Shown here: positions 17,464 to 26,453 of the stretch, piece by piece | Position numbering within the stretch: the first letter of the stretch is position 1 | Layout: each line of letters starts with the position of its first letter | NCBI GenBank assembly: GCA_910584785.1 | Contig: CAJUDX010000014.1 | Coordinates: 1 to 60,365, forward strand | Length of the DNA: 60,365 nt | Reading direction: 5' to 3' | Source of the DNA: an uncultured Lachnospiraceae bacterium | Lineage (GTDB): Bacteria > Bacillota > Clostridia > Lachnospirales > Lachnospiraceae | Program-made: the position numbers and the translations under genes | Notes under the pieces: generated by a model | What the model saw: only the letters and a program-made list of their open reading frames with translations | The model's database searches: none | What the model was told of the DNA's origin: nothing

Positions 17464-17715
17464 ATGACTGAAGAAACAAAACAAATTTTAGACGAGTTAG
17501 CAAAAATCAATGCAAAGATCACCGATATCCAACTTACGCTTGAAAATGAAACCAATAAAAATATCCAAATCATTGCTGAAGGTCATCTTGATTTATCCCG
17601 AAAACTCGATGAAGCGTTAAAAATCGAAAACGAAAAAGAAATGCTTCTGCTACGGGTAAACCGTTTAGAAAATGAAATCCGACGCATTAAACAACGAATT
17701 GAAGAAATTGCGTGA
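17464..17715 (+). CDS. Small coiled-coil protein
   Basis: The 83-residue protein is almost wholly helical with heptad spacing (LAKINAKITDIQLTLENE, then LLLRVNRLENEIRRIKQRI). AGAAAGG precedes its ATG. It is the only plus-strand gene between 12 and 47 kb. It overlaps no other gene, which with a good ribosome binding site supports it being real. Function is unknown. Confidence 0.7.
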   Translation: MTEETKQILDELAKINAKITDIQLTLENETNKNIQIIAEGHLDLSRKLDEALKIENEKEMLLLRVNRLENEIRRIKQRIEEIA

Positions 17716-17753
17716 TATTTCCTGGTTTTCCAATTTTTACATGCTAACTCATT

Positions 17754-18347
17754 TTACTCTCTCCTGTGCCTGCGCTGTACCTCTATCACCTTTCCCGGCA
17801 AAATCACCTGTTCAACCCTCTGATCCCATTCCTCTGCGGGAAGTTTTTCCACCATCTGAAACGCATAGGCAAGTCCCCAGCGCGGATGCTCCGGCTCCCG
17901 GACAAAAAACCGGTCATAATAGCCGCCACCATACCCCAGACGCCTGCCCTCCCGGTCAAAAGCCACCCCAGGAACAAGCACCAAGGCATACTTATCCTCC
18001 GCCGGACAGCACCCGGCAGAAGGCTCTTCAATCCCCATGTACCCAGGGCAGACATCCGTCCATCCCTGCACTGTATAAAAGAAAATCTCCTCTCCCTCTA
18101 CCCTGGGCAGGGCCACCGGAATGTTCTTTGCCCATAACGCTTCCAAAATCCGCCCTGTTCCTGCCTCGCCACGAAAATCAAGATAAAGATAAACCGAGGA
18201 AATCGGAAAATCTGTTTCTTTCAGCAACGTTATCAACTGCTCATATAACAACACATCCCAGCGTTCCTTTTCTTCTTTACTTATCCTTTTCCTGCACTCA
18301 CGAATCCTTTTCCGCAGATCCTTTTTCATTTCTCTGCTTATTTCCAT
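17754..18347 (-). CDS. 5-formyltetrahydrofolate cyclo-ligase
   Basis: The 197-residue enzyme converts 5-formyl-THF to methenyl-THF using ATP. The N-terminal KKDLRKRIRECRKRIS, the LVPGVAFDREGRRLGYGGGYYDRF signature and length fit the YgfA/MTHFS family. AGGGG precedes the start, which lies within the end of the DUF896 gene (about 50-base overlap), so the two are probably coupled. Confidence 0.92.
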   Translation of the reverse strand: MEISREMKKDLRKRIRECRKRISKEEKERWDVLLYEQLITLLKETDFPISSVYLYLDFRGEAGTGRILEALWAKNIPVALPRVEGEEIFFYTVQGWTDVCPGYMGIEEPSAGCCPAEDKYALVLVPGVAFDREGRRLGYGGGYYDRFFVREPEHPRWGLAYAFQMVEKLPAEEWDQRVEQVILPGKVIEVQRRHRRE

Positions 18348-18549
18348 ACTTTTCCCCTAAATTTGTAATACTTCCATCTTTTTCCTGCACGGAAATACTG
18401 TCTAAATTCCCCCGCAGGCTGGCCCGGATAGCCTGAATATAGTCCTGGCGAAGCTGTTTTTGCTCCTCTTTCTCCTCATCTGTCAGTCCATCCGCCTGCG
18501 ATTTATGATAAAGTGCATTGATCCGATCAATCTTTTCCATCATGTTCAT
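18298..18549 (-). CDS. DUF896/YnzC-family protein
   Basis: This short helical-hairpin protein of 83 residues has the family core KIDRINALYHKSQADGLTDE followed by EQKQLRQDYIQAIRASLRGN. YnzC-type proteins are small cytoplasmic proteins; in Bacillus a paralogue is SOS-linked. The ATG after AAGG is chosen over a GTG three codons earlier. Its 3' end overlaps the folate cyclo-ligase gene. Confidence 0.85.
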   Translation of the reverse strand: MNMMEKIDRINALYHKSQADGLTDEEKEEQKQLRQDYIQAIRASLRGNLDSISVQEKDGSITNLGEKYGNKQRNEKGSAEKDS

Positions 18550-18573
18550 TTGATTCACCTTCTTTACTCTAAT

Positions 18574-18732
18574 TTACTTTGGAGATCCGCTGCCGAATAG
18601 GCAGCATAAATTCAGGAAAGGTTTACTTTAAAAGTCCGCTGCCGAATAGGCAGCATAGATTCAGGTATTCCAAGTGCGCCCAATAGACTTTTATTTATGG
18701 TGGTACGCTCATCTGTGGGCGCATAAAGGTTT
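18574..18732. repeat. Intergenic pair of the translatable repeat: one partial, one full copy
   Basis: A partial copy (18574-18616) is followed at a 48-base offset by a full 111-base copy (18622-18732). The full copy aligns to the coding copy at 20163-20273 without gaps, at 92 of 111 positions. Each contains the stem CTGCC-GAATA-GGCAG. Read on the minus strand, the full copy is open from end to end and encodes NKSLLGALGIPE in the same frame, although no start or ribosome binding site is present. Confidence 0.9.
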
Positions 18733-18747
18733 ATTTTTTATTCTGCC

Positions 18748-19611
18748 TCAATACTCGTTTGATAAATAATGCATCAAATCAAAGTCCAGATTTGTATGTG
18801 CCATAAACAGCGTTCCCTTATCCTCCCCGTCGATAATTTCCTGGATCACCGAAACCTCTTCCCCATTGGCAATCACCATATCCGTTCCGCTGTCTGTGGC
18901 AATGCGGGCCGCCGTAAGCTTGGAGGACATTCCCCCCGTACCCACATCACTGCTTGAAGTATCCTTCCCCATCGCCAGAAGTTTTGCGTCAAACTCATAG
19001 ACGATATCGATAAACTGCGCCTCTGGATTCCTCCGAGGATCATCTGAATACAGCCCGTCGATGTCCGATAATAGAATCAATAGATCCGCCTCAATCAATG
19101 CCGCCACCACCGCCGAAAGCTGGTCATTATCTCCGAAGGTATCCACATAGGGAATTTCTGCCGTTGAAACCGTATCATTCTCATTGACAATGGGAACCGT
19201 TCCCAGTTTCAGCAGTTCTTCAAACGTATTCTGTGCGTTAAACCGTGAAGCGTCATTAATCATCGTATGCTTCGTCAAAAGCACCTGCGCCGCTGTCTGG
19301 TTATATTCAGCAAAAAGCCTTTGGTAAATCATCATCAGTCTTGCCTGCCCCACTGCAGCAAATGCCTGTTTCTGCGCCAGCGTATCCGGCCTTTTCCGGT
19401 TTCCCAAAACATGCCTTCCCGCGGCAATAGCCCCCGAAGAAACCAGAACCACTTCCTTTCCCTGCCCACGAAGATCGCTGATCACCCGAACCAGCTTTTC
19501 CATCTTCGCAAAATTCATATCTCCCGTTTCCCTGTGCGTCAGCGAAGACGAACCAATCTTAATCACAATCCTTTTTTTCTCTTTTAATTTATCCCTGTCC
19601 CTCTTTAACAT
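18748..19611 (-). CDS. proB: Glutamate 5-kinase, PUA-less
   Basis: The 287-residue amino-acid kinase starts proline synthesis by phosphorylating glutamate. Motifs are VIKIGSSSLTH, VLVSSGAIAAG, VNENDTVST, FGDNDQLSA and GTGGMSSKLTAA. The C-terminal PUA domain of the E. coli enzyme is absent, as in many Gram-positives. Its 3' flank carries the repeat pair. Confidence 0.94.
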   Translation of the reverse strand: MLKRDRDKLKEKKRIVIKIGSSSLTHRETGDMNFAKMEKLVRVISDLRGQGKEVVLVSSGAIAAGRHVLGNRKRPDTLAQKQAFAAVGQARLMMIYQRLFAEYNQTAAQVLLTKHTMINDASRFNAQNTFEELLKLGTVPIVNENDTVSTAEIPYVDTFGDNDQLSAVVAALIEADLLILLSDIDGLYSDDPRRNPEAQFIDIVYEFDAKLLAMGKDTSSSDVGTGGMSSKLTAARIATDSGTDMVIANGEEVSVIQEIIDGEDKGTLFMAHTNLDFDLMHYLSNEY

Positions 19612-19685
19612 TCCCGTCCAGCCTTCCTTTTCCCGTATTTTCCAAAACTACTAAAAATGTAGCAGCAAAACAATAACTTCTGAAT

Positions 19686-21524
19686 TTATTCCCCTTTATT
19701 CCCAGGTGCAAAACGCCGGGCAATCTCTTCTGCAACCCGTACTCCATCCATTGACGCTGAGGTAATTCCTCCGGCATAACCCGCACCTTCCCCGCAGGGA
19801 AACAGGCCCAAAACTGAACTTTCCAACTGCTTATCCCGAAGAATCCGAACCGGAGAGGATGTTCTGCTCTCCACCCCGGCTAACAGGGCATCCTCCCGAT
19901 TAAAACCGGGAATCACTCTGCCAAACCGTTCTATCCCCTCAATCAGGGCATCCACAAGCGGCGCAGGCAGTACTTCCTGTAAGTTGGCAAATGCCATCTC
20001 TCCCTTGATCTGCGGTTTCACTGCCCCAAACCCCACCGAACATCTATTTTCCTTAAAATCTCCATAAAGCTGCACCGGAACTTTCCCTTTTCCTGCCTGA
20101 AAGGCACGTTCCTCCAGCACCCGCTGAAAAGCAATTCCTGCCAAAGCATCGGCATTCTCTTTCTTTACTTTGAAAGTTCGCCGCCGAATAGGCGGCATTA
20201 ATTCAGGGATTCCCAGTGCGCCCAGCAGACTTTTATTCGTAGTGGTGTACTCACTTGTGGGCGCATGAAGGTTTTCTATTTCCCCGCAAAGTTTCAAAAA
20301 ATCTTCCGGCGTCACAGTAACAATCAGGGCGCTGTTTGCATTTTCCCCGTCCCGTGCATGATAGCTCATTCCGTTCACCGCCAGACGCCCCTCCTCGGAA
20401 GAAGCATTGACCACAAAACCTCCGGGGCACATACAAAACGAGTACACGCCGCGGCCACCGGCACAGGTATGCGTAAGCTTGTAGCTGGCGGCTCCCAGGA
20501 TTTTCGCCGCTTCCTGCCCATACTGTGAAGCGTCAACCATCTCCTGCGGATGCTGAATCCGAAGCCCCACGGCAAAAGCCTTCGCTTCCATGGGAATCTC
20601 CCGTACATTCAGCATAGAGAACGTATCCCTAGCACTGTGTCCAATCGCCAGAACAAGAACTTCCGTTAAAATCTCCTCTTTCCCATTGACCACAACGCCG
20701 CGGATGTTCCTTCGGCATGATTTCTGACCAGCCCCGGTATTTTCAGTAAAAACAATTTCCCTTTCTTCTTTTGCAAAATCCTTTTCTTCTTCTGCAAAGT
20801 CCTTTTTTTCTTCTGCAAACAAAATATCCGTCACCTGACTGTAAAACCTTACTTCCCCGCCAAGCCGGATAATTTCCTTACGCATCCCTTTCACTATCCC
20901 CATCAGCACATCCGTTCCAATATGCGGCTTATGTACATAGGTAATGGAAGGATCTGCGCCAAATTCTGCAAATAATGACAGCACCAGCCGATTTCGCCCA
21001 TTCGGGTCTTTCACCAGTGTGTTTAACTTCCCATCCGAAAAAGTCCCTGCTCCTCCTTCGCCAAACTGAACATTACAGTTTACATCCAGGATTCCGCTTT
21101 TCCAAAATGCTTCCACCTTTTCCTTCCGTTCCTGAACCGGCCCACCGCGCTCTAAAATCAGGGGCTTATACCCATGTCTTGCCAGCATCAGCCCGCAAAA
21201 CAGCCCCGCCGGCCCGCTGCCCACAATCACCGGACGATGGTTCATCCGAACACTTCCCAATTCAGGAAATCGATAAGGAATTTCTTTGTTTAATGAAACT
21301 TTATCGTTTTTACACCGCCGGACAACTTTTTCTTCCTGCTCCGTTTCCACATCCAGCACATAAGAAAAAGAAATCTCCTCCCTTTTTCTCGCATCGATGG
21401 ACTGCCGGACAACCTCCAGCTTTTTTATCCGATCATCGGAAACCCGCAGAAGCTTTGCCGCCCGAATCCGCAAATCCTCCTGGGTATGGGTAATCGGCAT
21501 TTTCACCTGTGTAATTCGTATCAT
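19686..21524 (-). CDS. NAD(P)/FAD-dependent oxidoreductase with in-frame repeat insertion
   Basis: The 612-residue flavoprotein belongs to the 'FAD-utilizing dehydrogenase' group (COG2509-like): a ~90-residue N-terminal domain, the FAD dinucleotide fold VIVGSGPAGLFCGLMLARHGY near residue 98, CNVQFGEGGAGTFSDGKL, and the C-terminal FPCGEGAGYAGGITSA. It is longer than relatives of about 530-550 residues. Two insertions explain most of this: a 7-residue repeat near 235-255 (FAEEKKD, FAEEEKD, FAKEERE), and residues ~418-454, which are encoded exactly by the 111-bp repeat. The frame stays open through both, so the protein is probably still made. The substrate is unknown. Confidence 0.88.
   Translation of the reverse strand: MIRITQVKMPITHTQEDLRIRAAKLLRVSDDRIKKLEVVRQSIDARKREEISFSYVLDVETEQEEKVVRRCKNDKVSLNKEIPYRFPELGSVRMNHRPVIVGSGPAGLFCGLMLARHGYKPLILERGGPVQERKEKVEAFWKSGILDVNCNVQFGEGGAGTFSDGKLNTLVKDPNGRNRLVLSLFAEFGADPSITYVHKPHIGTDVLMGIVKGMRKEIIRLGGEVRFYSQVTDILFAEEKKDFAEEEKDFAKEEREIVFTENTGAGQKSCRRNIRGVVVNGKEEILTEVLVLAIGHSARDTFSMLNVREIPMEAKAFAVGLRIQHPQEMVDASQYGQEAAKILGAASYKLTHTCAGGRGVYSFCMCPGGFVVNASSEEGRLAVNGMSYHARDGENANSALIVTVTPEDFLKLCGEIENLHAPTSEYTTTNKSLLGALGIPELMPPIRRRTFKVKKENADALAGIAFQRVLEERAFQAGKGKVPVQLYGDFKENRCSVGFGAVKPQIKGEMAFANLQEVLPAPLVDALIEGIERFGRVIPGFNREDALLAGVESRTSSPVRILRDKQLESSVLGLFPCGEGAGYAGGITSASMDGVRVAEEIARRFAPGNKGE
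20163..20273 (-). repeat. Translatable 111-bp repeat inserted in frame within a gene
   Basis: The copy adds about 37 residues, including HAPTSEYTTTNKSLLGALG and MPPIRRRTFK, to the flavoprotein between the conserved CGEIEN and ENADALAGIAFQ segments. It keeps the GCCGCC-GAATA-GGCGGC stem. The insertion length is a multiple of three and contains no stop in the host frame. Confidence 0.9.
20763..20821 (-). repeat. 21-bp tandem repeat in the flavoprotein gene
   Basis: About 2.8 units of a 21-base sequence encode FAEEKKD, FAEEEKD and FAKEERE, an acidic/basic surface loop between beta-strands of the FAD domain. Confidence 0.75.
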
Positions 21525-21600
21525 AATCTACGTTTACCTCGCTGTTCCCTATTTTATCCTGCACTCAAACAAGCACCATCACCTGTGTTTCTGCGGAAAT

Positions 21601-22842
21601 TCACCCCTTCACTGACGCCTGCGTCCCCGCCGCTCTTCCCGACGACCAGGCCCACTGCAGGTTATACCCTCCGCATTTTCCATCCACATCAAGAATCTCC
21701 CCCGCAAAGAACAGACCGGGAACCAGCCTTGATTCCATCGTATGTGGGTTAACCTGCGAGGTATCCACTCCGCCGCAGCAAACCTGGGCATTGGCAAAAG
21801 GATTCACAGAACTGACCAGGGCCTCATACTCCTTTAAGCCGCGAAAAAGCATGGCCCTCTGCTTTTTTGTCGCATGTTCTGCCGGCTCTCCCAGAGGAAT
21901 GCCTGCCATGGAAAGCAGCACATGCGCCAGCTTTTTATGCACGACGCCGGTTAAGAAATCTTCTCCCTTTCGCCAGCCAAATTCAGCAAACCTTTCCCTT
22001 AAAAACACTTGGCTTTCCTCATTGTCCATCAAAGGAAGGAAATCAATCATCACCTGAACCTTTTTCCTCTCATCCAAGGCACGGGCAGCAAAACGGCTAA
22101 ACTGAAATACCGGTATCCCGGATATCCCATAATCCGTAAGCTGAAGCTCACCTTCCTCTGCGCATTTCTTCTTCCCCGAAATAAGGAGCGTCAGCCTGGC
22201 CTCCGTCCGAATCCCCGCCATCTGCGCGTAATGCTTTCCCTGACACCGAAGCTGTACCAGGGCGGGCAATGGCTTAATCACCGAGTGCCCCAGACTTTCC
22301 GCCAGCGCATACCCGCTTCCGTCCGATCCTGTATTGGGGGCAGCCTTAGAACCACAGGCTAAAATCAGGGCATCGCCCGTAAATCTTCCCTGACTGCTCT
22401 GGAGATAAAACCGGCTTTTTCCCTTTTTTCTTTCCCAGGAAATCTTTTCCGGCACACAGCCGGTCACCACCTTAACGCCCAGCCTTCCTGTCTCCAGCCG
22501 CAGCGCGTCCAGCACGGAGGATGCCTGATCCGAAACAGGATAATAATAGGTATCCATCCGGCTCTTACACAAAACCCCCATGGAGGAAAACCAGCGCAGA
22601 GTATCCTTCCACCCAAACTGGCGGATGGCTTCCATGGGAAAGTCCGGCTCGGTACAGTGATAACAGCTTTTATCTATTTTTGCATTGGTTAAGTTGCATC
22701 TCCCGTTTCCGGTGGAAAGAATCTTCTTTCCCACCCGATCCATGTGCTCCAGCACCGTCACAGCCGACCCTGACCGCGCGGCCCAAATCGCCGCTGTCAG
22801 CCCAGATGCGCCGCCGCCGATAATTAACACCTGCTTCTTCAT
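21601..22842 (-). CDS. BaiN/HI0933-family flavoprotein
   Basis: The 413-residue protein begins with VLIIGGGASGLTAAIWAARSG (FAD binding) followed by GRCNLTN. It ends with GLFFAGEILDVDGKCGGYNLQWAWSSG, the signature of the YhiN/BaiN family. Members have been linked to bile-acid ring reduction in gut clostridia (BaiN) and to other reductive reactions, but sequence alone does not assign a substrate. It is co-oriented with the upstream gene of the same superfamily. From 22843 to 23068 only a gene-free spacer is seen. Confidence 0.88.
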   Translation of the reverse strand: MKKQVLIIGGGASGLTAAIWAARSGSAVTVLEHMDRVGKKILSTGNGRCNLTNAKIDKSCYHCTEPDFPMEAIRQFGWKDTLRWFSSMGVLCKSRMDTYYYPVSDQASSVLDALRLETGRLGVKVVTGCVPEKISWERKKGKSRFYLQSSQGRFTGDALILACGSKAAPNTGSDGSGYALAESLGHSVIKPLPALVQLRCQGKHYAQMAGIRTEARLTLLISGKKKCAEEGELQLTDYGISGIPVFQFSRFAARALDERKKVQVMIDFLPLMDNEESQVFLRERFAEFGWRKGEDFLTGVVHKKLAHVLLSMAGIPLGEPAEHATKKQRAMLFRGLKEYEALVSSVNPFANAQVCCGGVDTSQVNPHTMESRLVPGLFFAGEILDVDGKCGGYNLQWAWSSGRAAGTQASVKG

Positions 22843-23068
22843 TTGCCTGCTCCAATCCTTTAATCTTTATCATCTTTCCATGTTATCTTCTCTGCATGCT
22901 TCCCTCTCTGTCCTTTTTTATTCCTGGCTTTTTGCTTTAACGAATTTCTGTGGTTTTGGGACAAAAAGGTATTTTGCATCATTATACACGAATTTTATCA
23001 AAATGACCAGAACAATTTCCATCCAATATGAAGTTTTCCATTGGTGATTTTGCAAATTTTTCACCTCA

Positions 23069-23512
23069 TCAGCTGGTATAGGATTCTAAATAACTGTAAA
23101 TCTCCTCCATGCGCGAGAACCAAATCCCTTCTCTCAGCTTTTCTCTCTCTTCTTCCGGGAAATCAGTGATGGGGATATGCGTATAAAGGCAAATCTCCCT
23201 CGCATTATTCCCAAAGACCAGCAAAAAACCGTCTTCCGAAACCAAAAGATATTCCTTCCTCTCCTGCTTTTCCCTCTCTTCTCCCCTGCCCTTTCGCTCG
23301 ATTTCTGTCTCATTGGCGGGCAGCACCAGTTCCTGATTCAGCACAATCCGATCTTCAGCCACCGTTTCACTCTCTGTCGCCCTGGTAAAGATCTCCTCTG
23401 GCAGAGGCATTTCATTATCATCCTTTCTCCCGGAAAACCACCAAATCAGCATTCCTAATAATAAAACAGCTAAACTAAGACATAAAAAAAAGCAGTAACG
23501 ATACTTTTTCAT
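23069..23512 (-). CDS. BofC-like membrane-anchored protein
   Basis: The 147-residue protein has an N-terminal membrane anchor (residues ~6-26), a charged linker, and a C-terminal domain (YLLVSEDGFLLVFGNN, then TDFPEEEREKLREGI and LESYTS). That domain resembles the C-terminal domain of BofC, which restrains pro-sigma-K processing in Bacillus. AAGGAGG precedes the start. The neighbouring SpoVB-like gene supports a sporulation role, but the similarity is modest. Confidence 0.55.
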   Translation of the reverse strand: MKKYRYCFFLCLSLAVLLLGMLIWWFSGRKDDNEMPLPEEIFTRATESETVAEDRIVLNQELVLPANETEIERKGRGEEREKQERKEYLLVSEDGFLLVFGNNAREICLYTHIPITDFPEEEREKLREGIWFSRMEEIYSYLESYTS

Positions 23513-23581
23513 GGATAATTCCTCCTTACAAAGTATAGTATCTGCTTTTTCTTACCATTTTAACCATCGTATCCCGTATTT

Positions 23582-25318
23582 TTACAACAGGCGAAAGCGT
23601 TTTGCCACTCGAACCATTTTTCTTCCTGCCGGCATCGCATACAGTTCCCCTTCATTCACCGCTCCAACTTTAAGCAGGGATACCCCATAAACTGCAACCG
23701 CTATTCCCACCGCTCCAATCACCTTCAGGGTCAGCCAAACTTTTCCTTCCGGCAATATCTTATCCAGTCCTCGCGAAACCAGCAGGGCCGCCAGACCCAT
23801 AATTATCGAACAGATCAACGGCAGAATAAAAGTTTTCCAAACTTCCTGGCGATAATTCAAATACCTGCGAATCGACCACGCATTTAACCCGCACACAATC
23901 ACAGCAAAAAGAATATTGGAAATCACTACCGCATAGATCCCCCACTTCGGCCCATACAGCAGCACTAAAAGCAGCAGCACATGAAAGAAAAGGGCAATTG
24001 CCGAATTTCTCAGCGGCGTTTTCATATGATTAATTCCCTGCAGGATGGCATTCGTCACGGTCGATAAGGAATAAAAAGTCACCGCAGAAGCCCCGGCTAT
24101 GGTAATTTGAACTAAAAGATCAATATTTTTACTGTTAAAAAGCAATGTATTAATCGGCCTTGAAAGCACCATTAATCCCACGGTGGAGGGCAGGGCAATC
24201 AGCATGGAAAAACGAATTGCCGTGCTCACCTTATCCAAAATTTGCCCGCGGTTTCGGGAAGCTGCCGCGCGGGAAAGTGAGGGAATCAGCGAAGAAGATA
24301 AGGCATTAGCGATAGCAACCGGAATCATAAACAGCGTGTGGTATTTGCCAAACACTCCCCATTGGGCAGCAATCAGGCTGCCCTGTCCCAGCTTGTCCAT
24401 TCCTGCTCCAAAAAAAAAGTTATCCAGCACCGTGCTGATATTATAGACGGTGCTGCTTAAAACAATAGGGAAAATCGTCATCGTCAGCATCGCTGAAATC
24501 CGCCCGTAGCTTTCGGTCGGCCCGGTCTTATCCCGGCGGCACTGCTTGCGGATAATCCTGCGGTAGGACATCATTAAGGCGGCACAAAACAGCAGGGCAA
24601 CAAAAGCCCCGGCCCCTGTGCCTATCGTCCCCCCGGCGGCTCCGTAGGAGGAGGCAAAGGAGGTTTCCCCCCTGACCAGATCTATCTTATGTCCTTCCTT
24701 AAACAGATACCATGCAGCCCCGATACTGACGATGGCATTGACAATCTGCTCTAAAATCTGGGATATTGCCGTGGGAACCATCGTCCCTGTTCCCTGGAAA
24801 TACCCCCGCAAAACCCCCAAAAAAGCCATTCCCCAAACCGTGGGCGCTAAGGTGCGCAGGGCTACGCTGGAATAGGGCATCTTCATCGCACCGGCAAAGA
24901 AATCAGCACCAATCCACAAAGCGCCGGCAGCAATTCCTCCGACACCAGCAGCATAAGCCATGGAAGCCAGAAGGATTCGCCGGGAGTTCCAGTACTGGCC
25001 CCTGGCAATCCGGGCGGAAACCAGTTTGGAAACCGCTGTGGGAAGGCTGTAGGAGGACACAATCAGCAAAATCGAATAAATACTAAAAGCTGAGGTATAG
25101 TAACCATTTCCCTCATCACCGATAATGCTGATTAAGGGAATCCGGTAAAACAACCCTATCAGCCGGACTATAATTCCGGCAGCAGCCAGGATGCTGCCCT
25201 GAATCACAAAGCTGCCGCCGCTGCCCTTTTTGGGCCGTTTCTGCCCGGCTTTAACCTGGCTTGCTGCGCTGACGGTCCGATCCCGGACTCCGCTTGGGGA
25301 AGGTGTTTTATTCTCCAT
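23582..25318 (-). CDS. SpoVB/MurJ-type polysaccharide flippase
   Basis: The 578-residue protein of the MOP exporter superfamily has about 14 membrane segments. The first follows a hydrophilic 35-residue N-terminus, in the context ILAAAGIIVRLIGLFYRIPL. SpoVB-like proteins move lipid-linked cell-wall or cortex precursors across the membrane. Its start overlaps the DUF3048 stop by 11 bases, so it is the last gene of the yqfC-led operon. Confidence 0.88.
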   Translation of the reverse strand: MENKTPSPSGVRDRTVSAASQVKAGQKRPKKGSGGSFVIQGSILAAAGIIVRLIGLFYRIPLISIIGDEGNGYYTSAFSIYSILLIVSSYSLPTAVSKLVSARIARGQYWNSRRILLASMAYAAGVGGIAAGALWIGADFFAGAMKMPYSSVALRTLAPTVWGMAFLGVLRGYFQGTGTMVPTAISQILEQIVNAIVSIGAAWYLFKEGHKIDLVRGETSFASSYGAAGGTIGTGAGAFVALLFCAALMMSYRRIIRKQCRRDKTGPTESYGRISAMLTMTIFPIVLSSTVYNISTVLDNFFFGAGMDKLGQGSLIAAQWGVFGKYHTLFMIPVAIANALSSSLIPSLSRAAASRNRGQILDKVSTAIRFSMLIALPSTVGLMVLSRPINTLLFNSKNIDLLVQITIAGASAVTFYSLSTVTNAILQGINHMKTPLRNSAIALFFHVLLLLVLLYGPKWGIYAVVISNILFAVIVCGLNAWSIRRYLNYRQEVWKTFILPLICSIIMGLAALLVSRGLDKILPEGKVWLTLKVIGAVGIAVAVYGVSLLKVGAVNEGELYAMPAGRKMVRVAKRFRLL

Positions 25319-26453
25319 AAATTACTGTTTTATCCTCGTCCAGGGCATTAACGATGCAGACCCAGGTCTTGCCCTGATTTAAGACAATTTCCTTTCCATC
25401 CGGCCCATAGTAATGGGTAAGGCCAAACTCGCCATCCTTTTCCCAGGTAATTGGGATTCCCATTCCACCAGTAAAGTAGTAACCATTTTCGCCGGAAGTA
25501 TGTACATTAATATTCAAATAAGCGGTCGTGGCATAATGACCGGTCTGGCAATACTGTATAATTAAGTTCTTTACTGCAATCGGCCCCTCATCGCCCAAGT
25601 GCGGATCACCGTACTGTAAACGATGATACAGCCCATCCTCCAGATAGACAAACAGCGGTGTATTATAGGGATAACCCGGCACTATCTGTATAGCAGAAAA
25701 CGCATCCGGCTCATCCTTTAATGAGTATTCCCCGGCAGCGAACTGATAATGCCCGTGGTAATCTTCATCATATTCCGTCGAGTAGCCCAGCTGTTCAATC
25801 GCCTTTTTCAGCCTTTCCCCGCTGGTATAGGCATTATGCGGGGCCTTTTTATCGCTGGAACGGTAAAAAGCCACCGAACCAATCCCTTCAATGCCGTTAA
25901 TATTGTCCACATTTTTCAAATAGGGAACTGCAAAGGCGCTCTGCCCAAAATGCGAGTAAATAGCATCAAACTCCCGCGCAAAATACGTATAATACGTACG
26001 GCAGCTTCTGGTGGAACCAATCCTTTCCAGATCATCATAATCCTCGATAATGGACATAAAGCGATTCATCACCCCCTCCACGCTGGCTTCATACACGACG
26101 CCGGCCCGGTTAATACCATACTGGGGAAGCGATTCCTTGTCATTACTCATCATGGTTGCAATCGGCCTGCGGTTGCCAATCTCAGCGTCCACCCATTCAC
26201 CTGTCAGATAGCTGCGGACCTTTCCGTCCACCGGAGTCCGGTCAGTCAAATCTAAAAGCCCCTCATTTTCCTGTGCTTCCTGCTCTGCCTCTGTCTCCGC
26301 TTCGGTCTCCTGCTGGATGATGGCAATTTCCGTACTCTCCTCCATCGCCTGTGTTGTCTGCACTACAGCAGCCTCCTGATAGCGCCCTGTACATCCCCAC
26401 AGACTGACCATAGCCAGTCCTACACCCAACGCAGTTCTTATCTGTTTTCTCAT
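25308..26453 (-). CDS. DUF3048-domain lipoprotein (YerB-like)
   Basis: The 381-residue protein has a signal peptide with lipobox SLWGC (Cys21), a Gln/Glu/Ala-rich linker, then the DUF3048 core: RPIATMMSNDKESLPQYGI, STRSCRTYYTYFAREFDA and the C-terminal half ending in GKTWVCIV. Proteins of this type are extracytoplasmic and of unknown function. It starts with an ATGA overlap with ybeY. Confidence 0.87.
   Translation of the reverse strand: MRKQIRTALGVGLAMVSLWGCTGRYQEAAVVQTTQAMEESTEIAIIQQETEAETEAEQEAQENEGLLDLTDRTPVDGKVRSYLTGEWVDAEIGNRRPIATMMSNDKESLPQYGINRAGVVYEASVEGVMNRFMSIIEDYDDLERIGSTRSCRTYYTYFAREFDAIYSHFGQSAFAVPYLKNVDNINGIEGIGSVAFYRSSDKKAPHNAYTSGERLKKAIEQLGYSTEYDEDYHGHYQFAAGEYSLKDEPDAFSAIQIVPGYPYNTPLFVYLEDGLYHRLQYGDPHLGDEGPIAVKNLIIQYCQTGHYATTAYLNINVHTSGENGYYFTGGMGIPITWEKDGEFGLTHYYGPDGKEIVLNQGKTWVCIVNALDEDKTVIYGE

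Noticed and set aside
18574..18732. CRISPR array from repeated GCCGAATAGGC units
   Set aside because: Only two spaced copies with imperfect similarity, palindromic core and a translatable tail; no uniform spacers or cas genes.
20975..21493. 172-codon plus-strand frame
   Set aside because: It is antisense to the conserved FAD oxidoreductase, has no ribosome binding site and a low-complexity Pro/Ser/Arg-rich product, as typical of shadow frames.
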